64,000 bases of DNA from NCBI RefSeq assembly GCF_900100155.1, contig NZ_FMTP01000010.1:1-64000 (forward strand). The letters run 5' to 3'. Both the position numbers and the translations under genes were made by a program. The notes under the pieces were generated by a model. The model was not told where the DNA came from. It worked only from the letters and a program-made list of their open reading frames with translations, and did not search any database. The stretch comes from Ancylobacter rudongensis. GTDB taxonomy: Bacteria > Pseudomonadota > Alphaproteobacteria > Rhizobiales > Xanthobacteraceae. This document shows, one piece after another, positions 22,384 through 29,414 of the stretch (its first letter is position 1; each line of letters opens with the position of its first letter).

Positions 22384-22421
22384 CAGCTATTTGCAGGAAT
22401 GCAGGTTCAGCTATTCAGCTG
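22384..22421. repeat. site B repeats
   Basis: CAGCTATTTGCAGGAATGCA followed by GGTTCAGCTATTCAGCTG: three AGCT units at the 3' end of the leftward gene that stops at 22411. Confidence 0.55.
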
Positions 22422-22650
22422 GAATGGCGCATGTGGCGCCCAGCCCGACCAGGCGGTAGACATCGTCCAGCTCCGGGCCGGCGAGACCGTCTTCCAGGCA
22501 GTCATCGCTCGGCAGCCGGCTCGGCGTGGCAAGGCTGGTCTGCCGGCGCCAGCGGTCGAGATGCCGGCGCTCGGACGTGGTGGTGGCGAGGCTGGAGCGC
22601 ATGCCATCGCCATAGGCGGTGCGCTTGCTGGCGTGTGGGGTTCTAGGCAT
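22411..22650 (-). CDS. unknown small basic protein (leftward)
   Basis: A 79-aa leftward gene, MPRTPHASKRTAYGDGMRSS onward, basic then acidic. The ATG follows a site B repeat (ATACAGAA-ATG) with no Shine-Dalgarno, the same arrangement as the ParA start at 26404, hinting at a leaderless mRNA. Family unknown; coding is supported mainly by context. Confidence 0.45.
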   Translation of the reverse strand: MPRTPHASKRTAYGDGMRSSLATTTSERRHLDRWRRQTSLATPSRLPSDDCLEDGLAGPELDDVYRLVGLGATCAIPAE

Positions 22651-22658
22651 TTCTGTAT

Positions 22659-22690
22659 CCAGCTATTTGCAGGAATGGCTATATGCAGGA
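22659..22690. repeat. site B repeats
   Basis: AGCTATTTGCAGGAATGGC followed by TATATGCAGGAATGGC; tandem GCAGGAATGGC units between two leftward genes, overlapping the presumed promoter of 22411-22650. Confidence 0.55.
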
Positions 22691-22711
22691 ATGGCTGAAG
22701 CTGGATGCCGG

Positions 22712-22903
22712 TCAGGCCAGGCCGAGGTCCTGAAGGATGCGCCGGCGCTTGGCCTCCAGGCTCATGCGCTGGCTCATGAGGCGAAACACGCCATAGACGT
22801 CCTGACTGTTGCAGGCTTCCCGGGCCTGGTTGGTGATGGCGTTGGCGATGGTGTCGAATGCCTTGGTGATTTCGTTCTCGGTCTTGGTGCGGTGCATAGC
22901 CAT
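22712..22903 (-). CDS. unknown small helical protein (leftward)
   Basis: A 63-aa leftward gene, MAMHRTKTENEITKAFDTIA onward, with GGAG about 8 nt before the ATG. It is amphipathic-helical and basic at the end (SLEAKRRRILQDLGLA). No family recognised. Same strand as 23056-23616 and probably co-transcribed. Confidence 0.5.
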   Translation of the reverse strand: MAMHRTKTENEITKAFDTIANAITNQAREACNSQDVYGVFRLMSQRMSLEAKRRRILQDLGLA

Positions 22904-23055
22904 GGTGGTGTCTCCGGTTGGTGTGCCCGTGGGACGCCCGGTAGGGCGTAGGGGTGAGGTCTGGCTGGCTTTTGGGGCAGGGCAGGCGAGGGAGGCGGGG
23001 ATGCGCTTTTCGAGAGAGCTAGAGCGCTTTGCAGCGCTCTAGCGTGTCTCGCGCG

Positions 23056-23616
23056 TCACGCGTCGACTTTCTCGCTCTGAATATCGAACGCTTCACAGAG
23101 CGCTTTCGCGAGCTTGTTCACGTTGACGCGATACGTTGCGCGCTTGTCTGCAACGTCAACGAGAATGTTCAGCGTCTTAAGAGCGTCGATCGACGTTTGA
23201 ACTTGCGCAGCGATCGTGCTTTCGTCTTGCGTCACGTTACGCTGATAGACAAGCGCACTCTTGTCATCAGCGATCTTGCGAGACTTTGAAAGCGACGCTT
23301 CGCAATCGCTCTTAGTCAGTTCAAGCGACGATTGAGCGTGCAACATTGCAGTTCTGAAGATCGCATACGTGTTTTCGTTAAGATCGCTCGCGTCGCGCAC
23401 GATAGCTTGATGCGCGAACTTGACGACTTTCTCGCTCGCATACATTGCGCGAGCGAAGCGCTGCGCGTCGACTTTTGCGCTTGTCATGAGCTTCACAAAC
23501 TTGTCATTCGTGAAACGCTTAATCATGTTTTCGAGTTTCTTAATATTCGTCGCGCTTGCATTCTTCTCTTTCGCAACGACGATGCGAGCTTCGAGTGCAG
23601 CGATATAAGCGTTCAT
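23056..23616 (-). CDS. low-GC paralogue of the 19459 protein, putative DNA-binding
   Basis: A 186-aa leftward gene with GC near 50 percent, clearly lower than flanks. Lys/Ala-rich helices (AKEKNASATNIKKLENMIKR) are followed by a winged-helix-like end (TIAAQVQTSIDALKTLNILV then DVADKRATYRVN). The 5' leader CAAACGAGAGACAAGATC-ATG matches the leader of 20640 on the other strand. Alignment by eye with 19459-20316 covers the helical middle and the QTS end. Likely a regulator or replication factor acquired separately from its relative. Confidence 0.6.
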   Translation of the reverse strand: MNAYIAALEARIVVAKEKNASATNIKKLENMIKRFTNDKFVKLMTSAKVDAQRFARAMYASEKVVKFAHQAIVRDASDLNENTYAIFRTAMLHAQSSLELTKSDCEASLSKSRKIADDKSALVYQRNVTQDESTIAAQVQTSIDALKTLNILVDVADKRATYRVNVNKLAKALCEAFDIQSEKVDA

Positions 23617-23865
23617 GATCTTGTCTCTCGTTTGCTTGTCTGCAATGCGTCATTGCTTGCTGACAATTTGATAATAGCGAAGTCTTAGAACGGAACAATG
23701 CAGTTGATGGGGATGCCTATACAACCCCGCGACTTCCCCGGTCCTATCCTCCACTATGCGAGACCGTGTCACCCCGCTGCCCGACGCCCTCTGCCCAGCT
23801 GTCCGCCCTTGCGCACATGAGGCGGCTCCCACCCCAGGAACCGATGCGAGATTTCATGGAACCTC

Positions 23866-23900
23866 CGCTCTAGCTATCTAGCTGGATAGCTGAATCTGCA
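23866..23900. repeat. site B repeats
   Basis: Contains CTAGCTATCTAGCTGGATAG followed by CTGAATCTGCAT, in the 400-bp divergent intergenic region 23617-24014, next to a site A copy. That region contains no gene I can support. Confidence 0.6.
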
Positions 23901-23910
23901 TCGCCGAATG

Positions 23911-23928
23911 TAAGTATGTATTGACTTA
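23911..23928 (+). promoter_or_regulatory. site A-like palindrome
   Basis: TAAGTATGTATTGACTTA; left arm perfect, right arm changed to include TTGACT. It lies 86 nt before ATG 24015. Confidence 0.6.
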
Positions 23929-24014
23929 CTTTCTGACGGGGAATAGCGTCCTCACCCGTTGCAAATGCTCACTCTGCGCAGCCGCTGCTGCCCGCTCCAG
24001 CACAGGACCCGCCC

Positions 24015-24401
24015 ATGTCCATCACCGATCCGTTCGCCGGCAAGCCGCCCTACCGCGATGACGAGACGCCCCTTCCCTTCGTGCCGTCGATCGAGAAGCA
24101 GCTGCTGGCCGAGCGCCGAGCCCAGATCGCCCAGCTGGGTCGTCCCATCAAGCACCCGGGCCTGCCCGTCGCCGGCTACACCGCCCAGGACCCGGCCAAG
24201 ATCGCCGCGGTGAACGTCAACAAGGAGCTCGAGGAGCGCGTCCTGCGCCAGATCGACAAGCTCAAGCTCGACCAGGAGGGCCTCGAGCCCGATCAGTGCC
24301 TCATCGCCATCGCCCACACCCACATGCAGATCGCCTTCATGGTGCTGAACCGGGCGATCTTTAAGCCCGAGCGCATCAAGCTGCCGGAGGACGGCCAGTG
24401 A
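24015..24401 (+). CDS. unknown phage protein (possible Acb2-like cyclic-nucleotide sponge)
   Basis: Protein of 128 aa. The C-terminal ~70 residues (VNVNKELEERVLRQIDKL, DQCLIAIAHTHMQIAFMVLN, RAIFKPERIKLPEDGQ) form helices with a conserved-looking aromatic/charged pattern (AIAHTHMQIAFMVLNRAIF). Size and pattern recall the small Acb2/Tad1-associated family of helical phage proteins that sequester cyclic nucleotides (RW.iA.T..Q.G.M.L.RAV.kp), which lets me propose, at low confidence, an anti-CBASS sponge. First gene of a three-gene coupled set. Confidence 0.5.
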   Translation: MSITDPFAGKPPYRDDETPLPFVPSIEKQLLAERRAQIAQLGRPIKHPGLPVAGYTAQDPAKIAAVNVNKELEERVLRQIDKLKLDQEGLEPDQCLIAIAHTHMQIAFMVLNRAIFKPERIKLPEDGQ

Positions 24402-24598
24402 CCCTCATCGGCTGGTGGCTGCTGCCGCTCGTCATCACCGTGCTCGCCTATGGCTGGGCGCTCACCCACATCCTCTCCCTGCGCCAGCTGCTGGCTGATC
24501 CGCTAGGGCCGTTCCTCGTGATCGTGGTCGGCGTGTTCTGCGTCAGCATCGCGACCATCATCACCTTCGCCGCCTGGGCGCTTTGGGCCGTGGCATGA
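24398..24598 (+). CDS. two-helix membrane protein
   Basis: Protein of 66 aa with two transmembrane helices (LIGWWLLPLVITVLAYGWAL; GPFLVIVVGVFCVSIATII), ATGA-coupled to both neighbours. No motif beyond the membrane segments. Expression with the Ntn hydrolase gene downstream is certain from overlap, functional linkage is not. Confidence 0.6.
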   Translation: MTLIGWWLLPLVITVLAYGWALTHILSLRQLLADPLGPFLVIVVGVFCVSIATIITFAAWALWAVA

Positions 24599-25155
24599 GC
24601 ACCATCGCCTATCGCGCCGGCGTCATGGCCGCCGACACAAGGGCCTATTCGGGCTCCAAGGTGCCGATCGGCAACAAGGTGAAGATCTGGCGCATCGAGG
24701 GCGGTGCGCTCATCGGCGTGGCCACAGCCAAGCCCGGGCAGGGCGAGATGTTCGTTCAGTGGGTGCGCGACGGCGCGGACCCGCACAATGCACCCACGAG
24801 CGCGCCGGACTTCGAGGCGCTGCTGGTGCGGCCCAATGGCGAGGCGCTGTTCTTCTACGACAGCTTCCTGCCGTCCGGGCCGCTCATTGCGCCCTACTTC
24901 GCCATCGGCTCGGGCTCGCAATACGCGCTGGGTGCCCTGGCCGTCGGTGCTGGCGCCGAGGCGGCCGTGGCTGCGGCCGTCGAGCTCGACCAGTTCACCG
25001 GCGGTCTGGTGACGCGCCTGGAGCATTTCGAGCCGCTGCCGGACGAGCCGGAGTGTCGCACTGGTGATGATTGGAGTGATCCGGACAGCGATGCCTCTCA
25101 CGAGATCGGCGCCAATCCCGCTTTCGACCCGGTGCCCGCCGATGCCGGCTCCTGA
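24595..25155 (+). CDS. HslV/proteasome-like Ntn hydrolase
   Basis: Protein of 186 aa. The start MSTIAYRAGVMAADTRAYSG aligns with HslV (TTIVSV...GGDGQ): after Met removal Ser1-Thr2 replace Thr1-Thr2; Asp of MAADT matches D17, Lys30 (GNKVKIWRI) matches K33, and IGSGSQYALGALA matches the HslV IGSGGPYA loop. So the fold and most of the active site are present but the nucleophile would be Ser. No HslU-type ATPase is in the window; it could use the host's or act alone. C-terminal 45 residues are an acidic, Pro/Asp-rich extension. ATGA-coupled to the gene before. Confidence 0.85.
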   Translation: MSTIAYRAGVMAADTRAYSGSKVPIGNKVKIWRIEGGALIGVATAKPGQGEMFVQWVRDGADPHNAPTSAPDFEALLVRPNGEALFFYDSFLPSGPLIAPYFAIGSGSQYALGALAVGAGAEAAVAAAVELDQFTGGLVTRLEHFEPLPDEPECRTGDDWSDPDSDASHEIGANPAFDPVPADAGS

Positions 25156-25351
25156 CGTCGAAGCGGTTCATCTCGCGCGCCGGCTGGTGCTGCTCGACAA
25201 CGGCACGGTGCGGCCGATCGCGACGCTGCTGGATTGTCTGGGAGAGGAGACGGCGGCCGAGCGCGAGGCGGTGTCGGCGATTGTCGAGGCAATGCCAGGT
25301 GTCTGGCTATGTGTGGATCTCCGGACGTTCGAGGCCGCGCCGCTGCACTAG
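25142..25351 (+). CDS. unknown small protein
   Basis: Protein of 69 aa overlapping the end of the Ntn hydrolase gene by 14 bp. Mostly helical with LVLLDNGTVRPIATLLDCLG and a C-terminal strand (GVWLCVDLRTFEAAP). Ends at the site B repeat block. Function unknown. Confidence 0.5.
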   Translation: MPAPDVEAVHLARRLVLLDNGTVRPIATLLDCLGEETAAEREAVSAIVEAMPGVWLCVDLRTFEAAPLH

Positions 25352-25428
25352 CTAGATAGCTATTCCTGCATTCAGTCATTTCTGTATCTAGCTGGAGCTG
25401 GGTTCAGCTATCGAGCTAGATGCGATCG
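25348..25428. repeat. site B repeat block downstream of RHH gene, possible centromere
   Basis: CTAGCTAGATAGCTATTCCT, GCATTCAGTCATTTCTGTAT, CTAGCTGGAGCTGGGTTCAG, CTATCGAGCTAGATGCG: five AGCT-centred units within 80 bp, the densest cluster outside 18.6 kb, located just beyond the convergent end of the ParA/RHH pair. Candidate partition site. Confidence 0.55.
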
Positions 25429-25490
25429 AACGTCCGGAGATCACCGAGTCTGCGAGGGGAGGGTGGGGGCTCCTACCCATGATCGACAGC

Positions 25491-25757
25491 TCAGTCCTTC
25501 AGCTCCTTCTGCCGTGCTTCCCACGCCTCGAAGGACTGAATCAGGAGATCCTTCATGGACAGGTCGTGCATCGAAGCCGTCGCCTTGAACCGGCGGTGCC
25601 AGGTCTTGGGCATGTTGAAGGTCATGGCGGTGTAGGGCTCACCGTTCATGTTGTTCGCCGCTTCCTTCGGCGCCGCGGCGATCGCGGCCGCGCCTAGGAA
25701 AGACGCCTTCTGCGGCCGCACCGGCGCCGCCTTCGTCTTCGGCTTTTCCTCGCTCAT
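25491..25757 (-). CDS. ribbon-helix-helix partition/DNA-binding protein
   Basis: An 88-aa leftward gene. The N-terminal ~40 residues are a disordered Lys/Pro/Ala region; the C-terminal part (MTFNMPKTWHRRFKATASMH then DLSMKDLLIQSFEAW) is a ribbon-helix-helix domain, as in ParG-like partner proteins of type Ib ParA. ParG-like proteins bind arrays of short repeats and stimulate ParA ATPase through their flexible N-terminus. Start overlaps the ParA stop. The AGCTA repeats nearby are natural candidates for its sites (inference). Confidence 0.8.
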   Translation of the reverse strand: MSEEKPKTKAAPVRPQKASFLGAAAIAAAPKEAANNMNGEPYTAMTFNMPKTWHRRFKATASMHDLSMKDLLIQSFEAWEARQKELKD

Positions 25758-26404
25758 AGTCGGTTCTCCGTCAGTCGGTTGACCCGGTCGACGATCTCCG
25801 CAGCAAGGGTGTCCGCCTTGTCGTTCAGGCTGGGGTATTTGCTCTCGGAAGGAGCGCGACCGGTGTTTTGGGCCATCGCGTAGCCCGTTTTGGCGGATAG
25901 ATCCTGCTCGGCCACCAGATAGAGCGACCCCTGCAGGATATATTGCCGCGCTTCGCTCACCGCCAAGTCGCTGTCCGTGGTCTTGTTGAGCACGAACATG
26001 ATCCGCTCCCTGGCGATGCCTTTGGCCACCAGCTCATTGGCAAATAGGAGCTGGGGCTTCAGATCGTCCAGCGTGAGGCCGGTCGGCACGACCACGAGCG
26101 TGGCCGCGCGAGCGATCTCGAGGCTCGACTGATCCGAATCCGGACGTCCGTCCGCCACGACGCAGTCGAAAGGCTCGCGCTTCATGGAGGAGGGGGAGTT
26201 GTAGGGCTCGGCGACGATGATGGGTTCGACGCCTTGAGCCGCGCGCATGGCGCACCAGTCGACAGAGGTCTTCTGCCGCGTGTTGAAGTCGCAGATCTTC
26301 ACCGACCAGCCCGCTGCGGCATAGGTGCGGGCCATGAGCCGGGCGATGGTCGATTTCCCGACCCCGCCTTTCTGCGAGAGACACCCGATGATCAGGTCAG
26401 CCAT
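25754..26404 (-). CDS. parA: ParA-family partition ATPase (small, type Ib)
   Basis: A 216-aa leftward gene with the deviant Walker box KGGVGKST (12-19), an A' region (FDCVVADGRPDSD) and a B region (ARAATLVVVPTGLT). Small size without an N-terminal HTH fits the type Ib ParA class of plasmids. With the RHH partner it forms a complete segregation cassette, which in a phage implies a plasmid-like prophage. The ATG follows a site B repeat (ATACAGAA-ATG) without a Shine-Dalgarno, suggesting autoregulation at that repeat and possible leaderless translation. Confidence 0.88.
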   Translation of the reverse strand: MADLIIGCLSQKGGVGKSTIARLMARTYAAAGWSVKICDFNTRQKTSVDWCAMRAAQGVEPIIVAEPYNSPSSMKREPFDCVVADGRPDSDQSSLEIARAATLVVVPTGLTLDDLKPQLLFANELVAKGIARERIMFVLNKTTDSDLAVSEARQYILQGSLYLVAEQDLSAKTGYAMAQNTGRAPSESKYPSLNDKADTLAAEIVDRVNRLTENRL

Positions 26405-26445
26405 TTCTGTATTTACCTATTCAGCTATAGCTGTATATGGCTACC
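26402..26445. repeat. site B repeats at the parA start
   Basis: CATTTCTGTATTTACCTATT, CAGCTATAGCTGTATATGGC: AGCTATAGCT palindrome overlapping the parA promoter/start. Shares ATACAGAAATG with 22648-22658. Confidence 0.6.
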
Positions 26446-26464
26446 CGATTTGCGTTAACGATGT

Positions 26465-26707
26465 CTATACCGGATCGAAGTCCTTGTAATCGAACAGCTT
26501 TTCATAGGTCGCCGCATCGGTGCCCAGATCGAGGCAGTCCCATTCGAGAATGGTCCGGTCCCGCACCGGATCCTTAATGGTGGTTAATCCCTCGGCCGGG
26601 ATCTTGTTCGCACGGCCGAACTGGACCAGGGCGTTCGGATCAACCGTAAGCCGGTAGTTGTCGATGGCGAGGCGCCGCTTGCGAATGGGCACCTCGTAGC
26701 TGCTCAC
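26465..26707 (-). CDS. unknown small protein (leftward)
   Basis: An 80-aa leftward gene from GTG 26707, overlapping the stop of the preceding 53-aa gene. Charged and mixed (IRKRRLAIDNYRLTVDPNAL; acidic DLGTDAATYEKLFDYKDFD end). Function unknown; coupling in the operon supports it. Confidence 0.6.
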   Translation of the reverse strand: MSSYEVPIRKRRLAIDNYRLTVDPNALVQFGRANKIPAEGLTTIKDPVRDRTILEWDCLDLGTDAATYEKLFDYKDFDPV

Positions 26708-26865
26708 GCTTGCCTCGATCTGGGCCCGGACGGGGTGTCATAGATCTCCCAGATGTCGCCCGGGTCAGGAATATCGGACACCACCCAACGAAAGGCGCGC
26801 CGTGCCATGCTCTCGCGTGGCACGCGCAGCTCGCCGACCAACTGGTCGCGGTAATAGACCTGCAT
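26704..26865 (-). CDS. 53-aa protein, unknown (leftward)
   Basis: Short leftward gene: starts MQVYYRDQLVGELRVPRESM in the stop of the kinase-like gene (TGATG) and ends overlapping the next GTG. Sequence ends SGPRSRQA after an IPDPGDIWEIYDT segment. The double overlap is the main evidence. Function unknown. Confidence 0.6.
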   Translation of the reverse strand: MQVYYRDQLVGELRVPRESMARRAFRWVVSDIPDPGDIWEIYDTPSGPRSRQA

Positions 26866-27413
26866 CACAGGGCCAGCGCGCGCACGAGCTTGGCCCGCAG
26901 ATCGGCCCGAGCCTCCTCGACCGGCAGATGCCGGGCCAGACCGTTATTGATGATCACCGAATGCACGGCGCTGCGGTCGAAGCTGTCGAACTCGAAGGCG
27001 GAAGGGCCGGCGAGGGGATTGACGATCTCGAGGACGCGCGCGCCCTGCTTGCGCCAGAACAGACCCTGCTTCCGGCGCACCGAGCCGAACACGTAGCGCT
27101 TGGCCGGATCCAGCAGCCGGGAGGACATCAGCGGGATGATGTCGCCGCCGAACTTCTCCTCGAAGGCGTTGCCGAGCTCGCCGAGGATCTCGCGCACCTG
27201 GATACGCCGGCCGTTCAGCTCGACGAATTCCAGCTTGCCTTCCTGGGTGTAGACCTGGTCGCGGGTGAGGCCGAGATACTCGATGGCGATCTGGCGCAGC
27301 GGCCGGCCGTCATCGACGAGTTCATAGCCGAACTCGGCGAGAATGCGCGCGGCTTCGGTCTTGCCGGAGGTGGGATTGCCGCACAGGGCGACGAGACGGG
27401 GAGGGAAGGGCAT
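26865..27413 (-). CDS. dNMP-kinase-like P-loop protein
   Basis: A 182-aa leftward gene with Walker A GNPTSGKT (12-19) and a deoxynucleoside monophosphate kinase-like layout: after DDGRPLRQIA comes a lid-like basic region (FGSVRRKQGLFWRKQG) and VIINNG near the end. Such enzymes phosphorylate dNMPs, including modified ones, to feed phage DNA synthesis. Site A lies 14 nt upstream, so it starts a transcript within the leftward operon. Substrate not predictable. Confidence 0.75.
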   Translation of the reverse strand: MPFPPRLVALCGNPTSGKTEAARILAEFGYELVDDGRPLRQIAIEYLGLTRDQVYTQEGKLEFVELNGRRIQVREILGELGNAFEEKFGGDIIPLMSSRLLDPAKRYVFGSVRRKQGLFWRKQGARVLEIVNPLAGPSAFEFDSFDRSAVHSVIINNGLARHLPVEEARADLRAKLVRALAL

Positions 27414-27427
27414 AGCAAGCTCTCAAC

Positions 27428-27445
27428 AAAGTATGTGATTGCTTA
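27428..27445 (-). promoter_or_regulatory. site A palindrome on the leftward strand
   Basis: Read on the minus strand: TAAGCAATCACATACTTT. The CATACTT half faces the gene, the same orientation as rightward copies, 14 nt before ATG 27413. AGCTA repeats are adjacent at 27490-27520. Confidence 0.65.
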
Positions 27446-27487
27446 CTTATATCGGTGCCCCTCAGAGCTTGATTTTCCCGATGCAGA

Positions 27488-27521
27488 ACCAGCTATTCAG
27501 CTAGACCTGCATCTAGCTAAC
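27488..27521. repeat. site B repeats
   Basis: CCAGCTATTCAGCTAGACCT then GCATCTAGCTAACG; three AGCTA units overlapping the end of the 27513-27743 gene. Confidence 0.55.
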
Positions 27522-27743
27522 GCTGTGATTACCGCTTTCTGTATCGTCGGCGTCGTCCTCGGCCTCGCCGGCGCCCAGCAGCTTCAGCCGCCGGACCATG
27601 CGAGCGAGCTTGCCGCGCAGCTCCTCATTCTCGTCGGTGAGCCGATCATTCTCCTCCGAGAGCCAGGCGAGGGTGACGACCGGCTCGCCGAGCTCGTTGA
27701 AGAAGTGGATCGGGTCGATCTTGCGGGAGGGGAGGGCGCTCAT
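27513..27743 (-). CDS. small coiled-coil protein (leftward)
   Basis: A 76-aa leftward gene overlapping the helicase stop by 4 bp. The centre is a heptad-type coiled coil (WLSEENDRLTDENEELRGKL) and the C-terminus is acidic (EAEDDADDTESG). Probably a dimeric accessory factor of the helicase or replication machinery; inference. Confidence 0.65.
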   Translation of the reverse strand: MSALPSRKIDPIHFFNELGEPVVTLAWLSEENDRLTDENEELRGKLARMVRRLKLLGAGEAEDDADDTESGNHSVS

Positions 27744-29335
27744 GCGGCAATTCCTTCAGCGGCGCCGCGGTTGGCAGCAAAGATGGACCAGTCGAAGTCC
27801 TGCCCGGCCGGCAGAATGCCCTCGACGAAGCCGGGCGTGTTGCGAACGATGTTCTCGCGCTGCCGGGCGTGGTCGCGCAGATAGGTGTTCAGGTTGCAGC
27901 TGTAGTCGGCGATGAAGGTGACGTTCGGCCCGCGCTTCTTGCGCCGCAGACCGCGGCCGATCCGCTGGCGCAGCTGCACCTCGGCCTTCATGCCGCCGAT
28001 GAGCTGGACGAGGGCGATCGCCGGCACGTCGACGCCGACGTCAAGAATGGTGGTGCCGATCACGCCATCGAGCTTGCCGGCGGCGAGGCGCTTGAGCTGG
28101 GTGCGCCGGGCGTCCTGGTCATCCTCGCCCTTGAGGAACTCGTAGGTGAGCCCGGCGTCCTTGTAGAGCTTGAGCAGGTTCGTGCCGTGCTTCTTGCGCG
28201 CGATCAGCGTGAGCACCGGCAGCCGGTAGATCGCGGCCATCTTGGCGTCGGTCACGGCCTGGGCGTGCATGTGCGGGTTCTCGACATAGCCGAGCTCATA
28301 GGCGCGCTCGAAGGGCGAGGTCTTGCGCAGCTTCTCGGGCGCGGGCACGTCGGCGAACTTGAAGATCGGCTTGGCGAGAATGCCGCGCTGGATGAGCAGC
28401 TCCTCGGGGATATTGATGAGGATCGGCCCGAAGGCGGCCATCAGGCGCATATTGTCGGCCGCCGAGTCGCGCATGAACGGCGTCGCCGTGAGCGCGACCC
28501 GGATCGTGGCGTTCTTGCAGTGGCGCAGGATCTCGTAATAGCTGTCGCCGCCGGCCTCGTGCGCCTCCTCGCCGATGACGACCTCGATCAGGGACAGGAT
28601 CTGGAGCACCTCGTTGCGCCGGCGCGTCTTGCGATCGAACGCCTCCTGGGCGAGCCGGGTGATCTCCTCATTGCTCATGTCGGCGTTCTTGTTCTTCGAC
28701 AGGTGGATCGATTTCACGATCGCCCGGCGCTCGACGCCGAGATCGGGCACCTGCAGCGCCTGCACCAGCGTCTGAACCATGCCGAGATTGACGCCGCGCA
28801 CGACGCGCATCTCGCCGTCGCCGATCTGCCCGGTGTTGAGGCCGATCGCCTTGAGCTGGTCGTCCATCTGGTAGAGGAGAATGCCGCGCGTGGTCAGGAA
28901 CAGCGTCATGCGTCGGTAGCGCGCCATGATCAGCTTGGCGATCTTCGACTTGCCGCCGCCGGTCGCCACCCGAATGATGCCGGCCCCGTGCTTCTCGACC
29001 TGGCGCAGCGCCTTCATCTGGTAGTCGTAGTCGGGATCGTCATTGCCGAACTCGTCGACGATCGGATTCTCCGGACCGAGCGGGCTCGCATGCGGCCGGC
29101 AGATACGGTTGACCGTGTGCCCGATGCGCGTCAGCTCCGCCTGCATCAGATGCACGAAGCCGGCCGGAAAGGTGTTCGTGATCACGTCGTAGAAGGACGA
29201 CTTGCCGCTCCAGGAGCCGCCCAGCCCCGCATCGACCTGATAGGACAGCAGCGATGTGGCGAATGCGGCGACCTCGCGGGACGGGTCGATCAGCTTCGCA
29301 ACGACCGCATTATGAGCGAGCTGGACGGTGGCCAT
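27740..29335 (-). CDS. SF2 DEAD/DEAH-type helicase (UvsW-like)
   Basis: A 531-aa leftward gene. Motifs: Walker A ATGGGKS (124-130), motif II as EEAH (256-259, variant of DEAH), motif III TATPF (283-287), motif VI QRIGRGLRR in the C-terminal RecA domain. The ~110-residue N-terminal region is extra. Phage helicases of this type unwind branched DNA during replication and recombination. ATG 29335 is chosen because GAAGGA lies upstream; a longer in-frame alternative would cross site A. First gene of the leftward operon, divergent from the ParB-like pair. Confidence 0.88.
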   Translation of the reverse strand: MATVQLAHNAVVAKLIDPSREVAAFATSLLSYQVDAGLGGSWSGKSSFYDVITNTFPAGFVHLMQAELTRIGHTVNRICRPHASPLGPENPIVDEFGNDDPDYDYQMKALRQVEKHGAGIIRVATGGGKSKIAKLIMARYRRMTLFLTTRGILLYQMDDQLKAIGLNTGQIGDGEMRVVRGVNLGMVQTLVQALQVPDLGVERRAIVKSIHLSKNKNADMSNEEITRLAQEAFDRKTRRRNEVLQILSLIEVVIGEEAHEAGGDSYYEILRHCKNATIRVALTATPFMRDSAADNMRLMAAFGPILINIPEELLIQRGILAKPIFKFADVPAPEKLRKTSPFERAYELGYVENPHMHAQAVTDAKMAAIYRLPVLTLIARKKHGTNLLKLYKDAGLTYEFLKGEDDQDARRTQLKRLAAGKLDGVIGTTILDVGVDVPAIALVQLIGGMKAEVQLRQRIGRGLRRKKRGPNVTFIADYSCNLNTYLRDHARQRENIVRNTPGFVEGILPAGQDFDWSIFAANRGAAEGIAA

Positions 29336-29379
29336 GGAGATTCCTTCGGGTTGCCTATTGCCTTGTGGTCCGAATATAG

Positions 29380-29397
29380 TAAGTAAGCACATACATC
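29380..29397 (+). promoter_or_regulatory. site A palindrome between divergent operons
   Basis: TAAGTAAGCACATACATC, 17 nt before ATG 29415 and 44 nt before the leftward helicase start, so it may control both directions. Confidence 0.7.
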
Positions 29398-29414
29398 ATT
29401 TGGACCTATTCCGC

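Noticed and set aside
25098-25379. Minus-strand frame starting in the site B block at 25.37 kb
   Set aside because: Arg/Pro/Ala-rich shadow of 24595-25351; the ATACAGAAATG start similarity comes from the repeat, not from a gene.
27869-29386. A 505-codon plus-strand frame opposite the helicase
   Set aside because: The minus strand holds complete SF2 helicase motifs and a good ribosome site.
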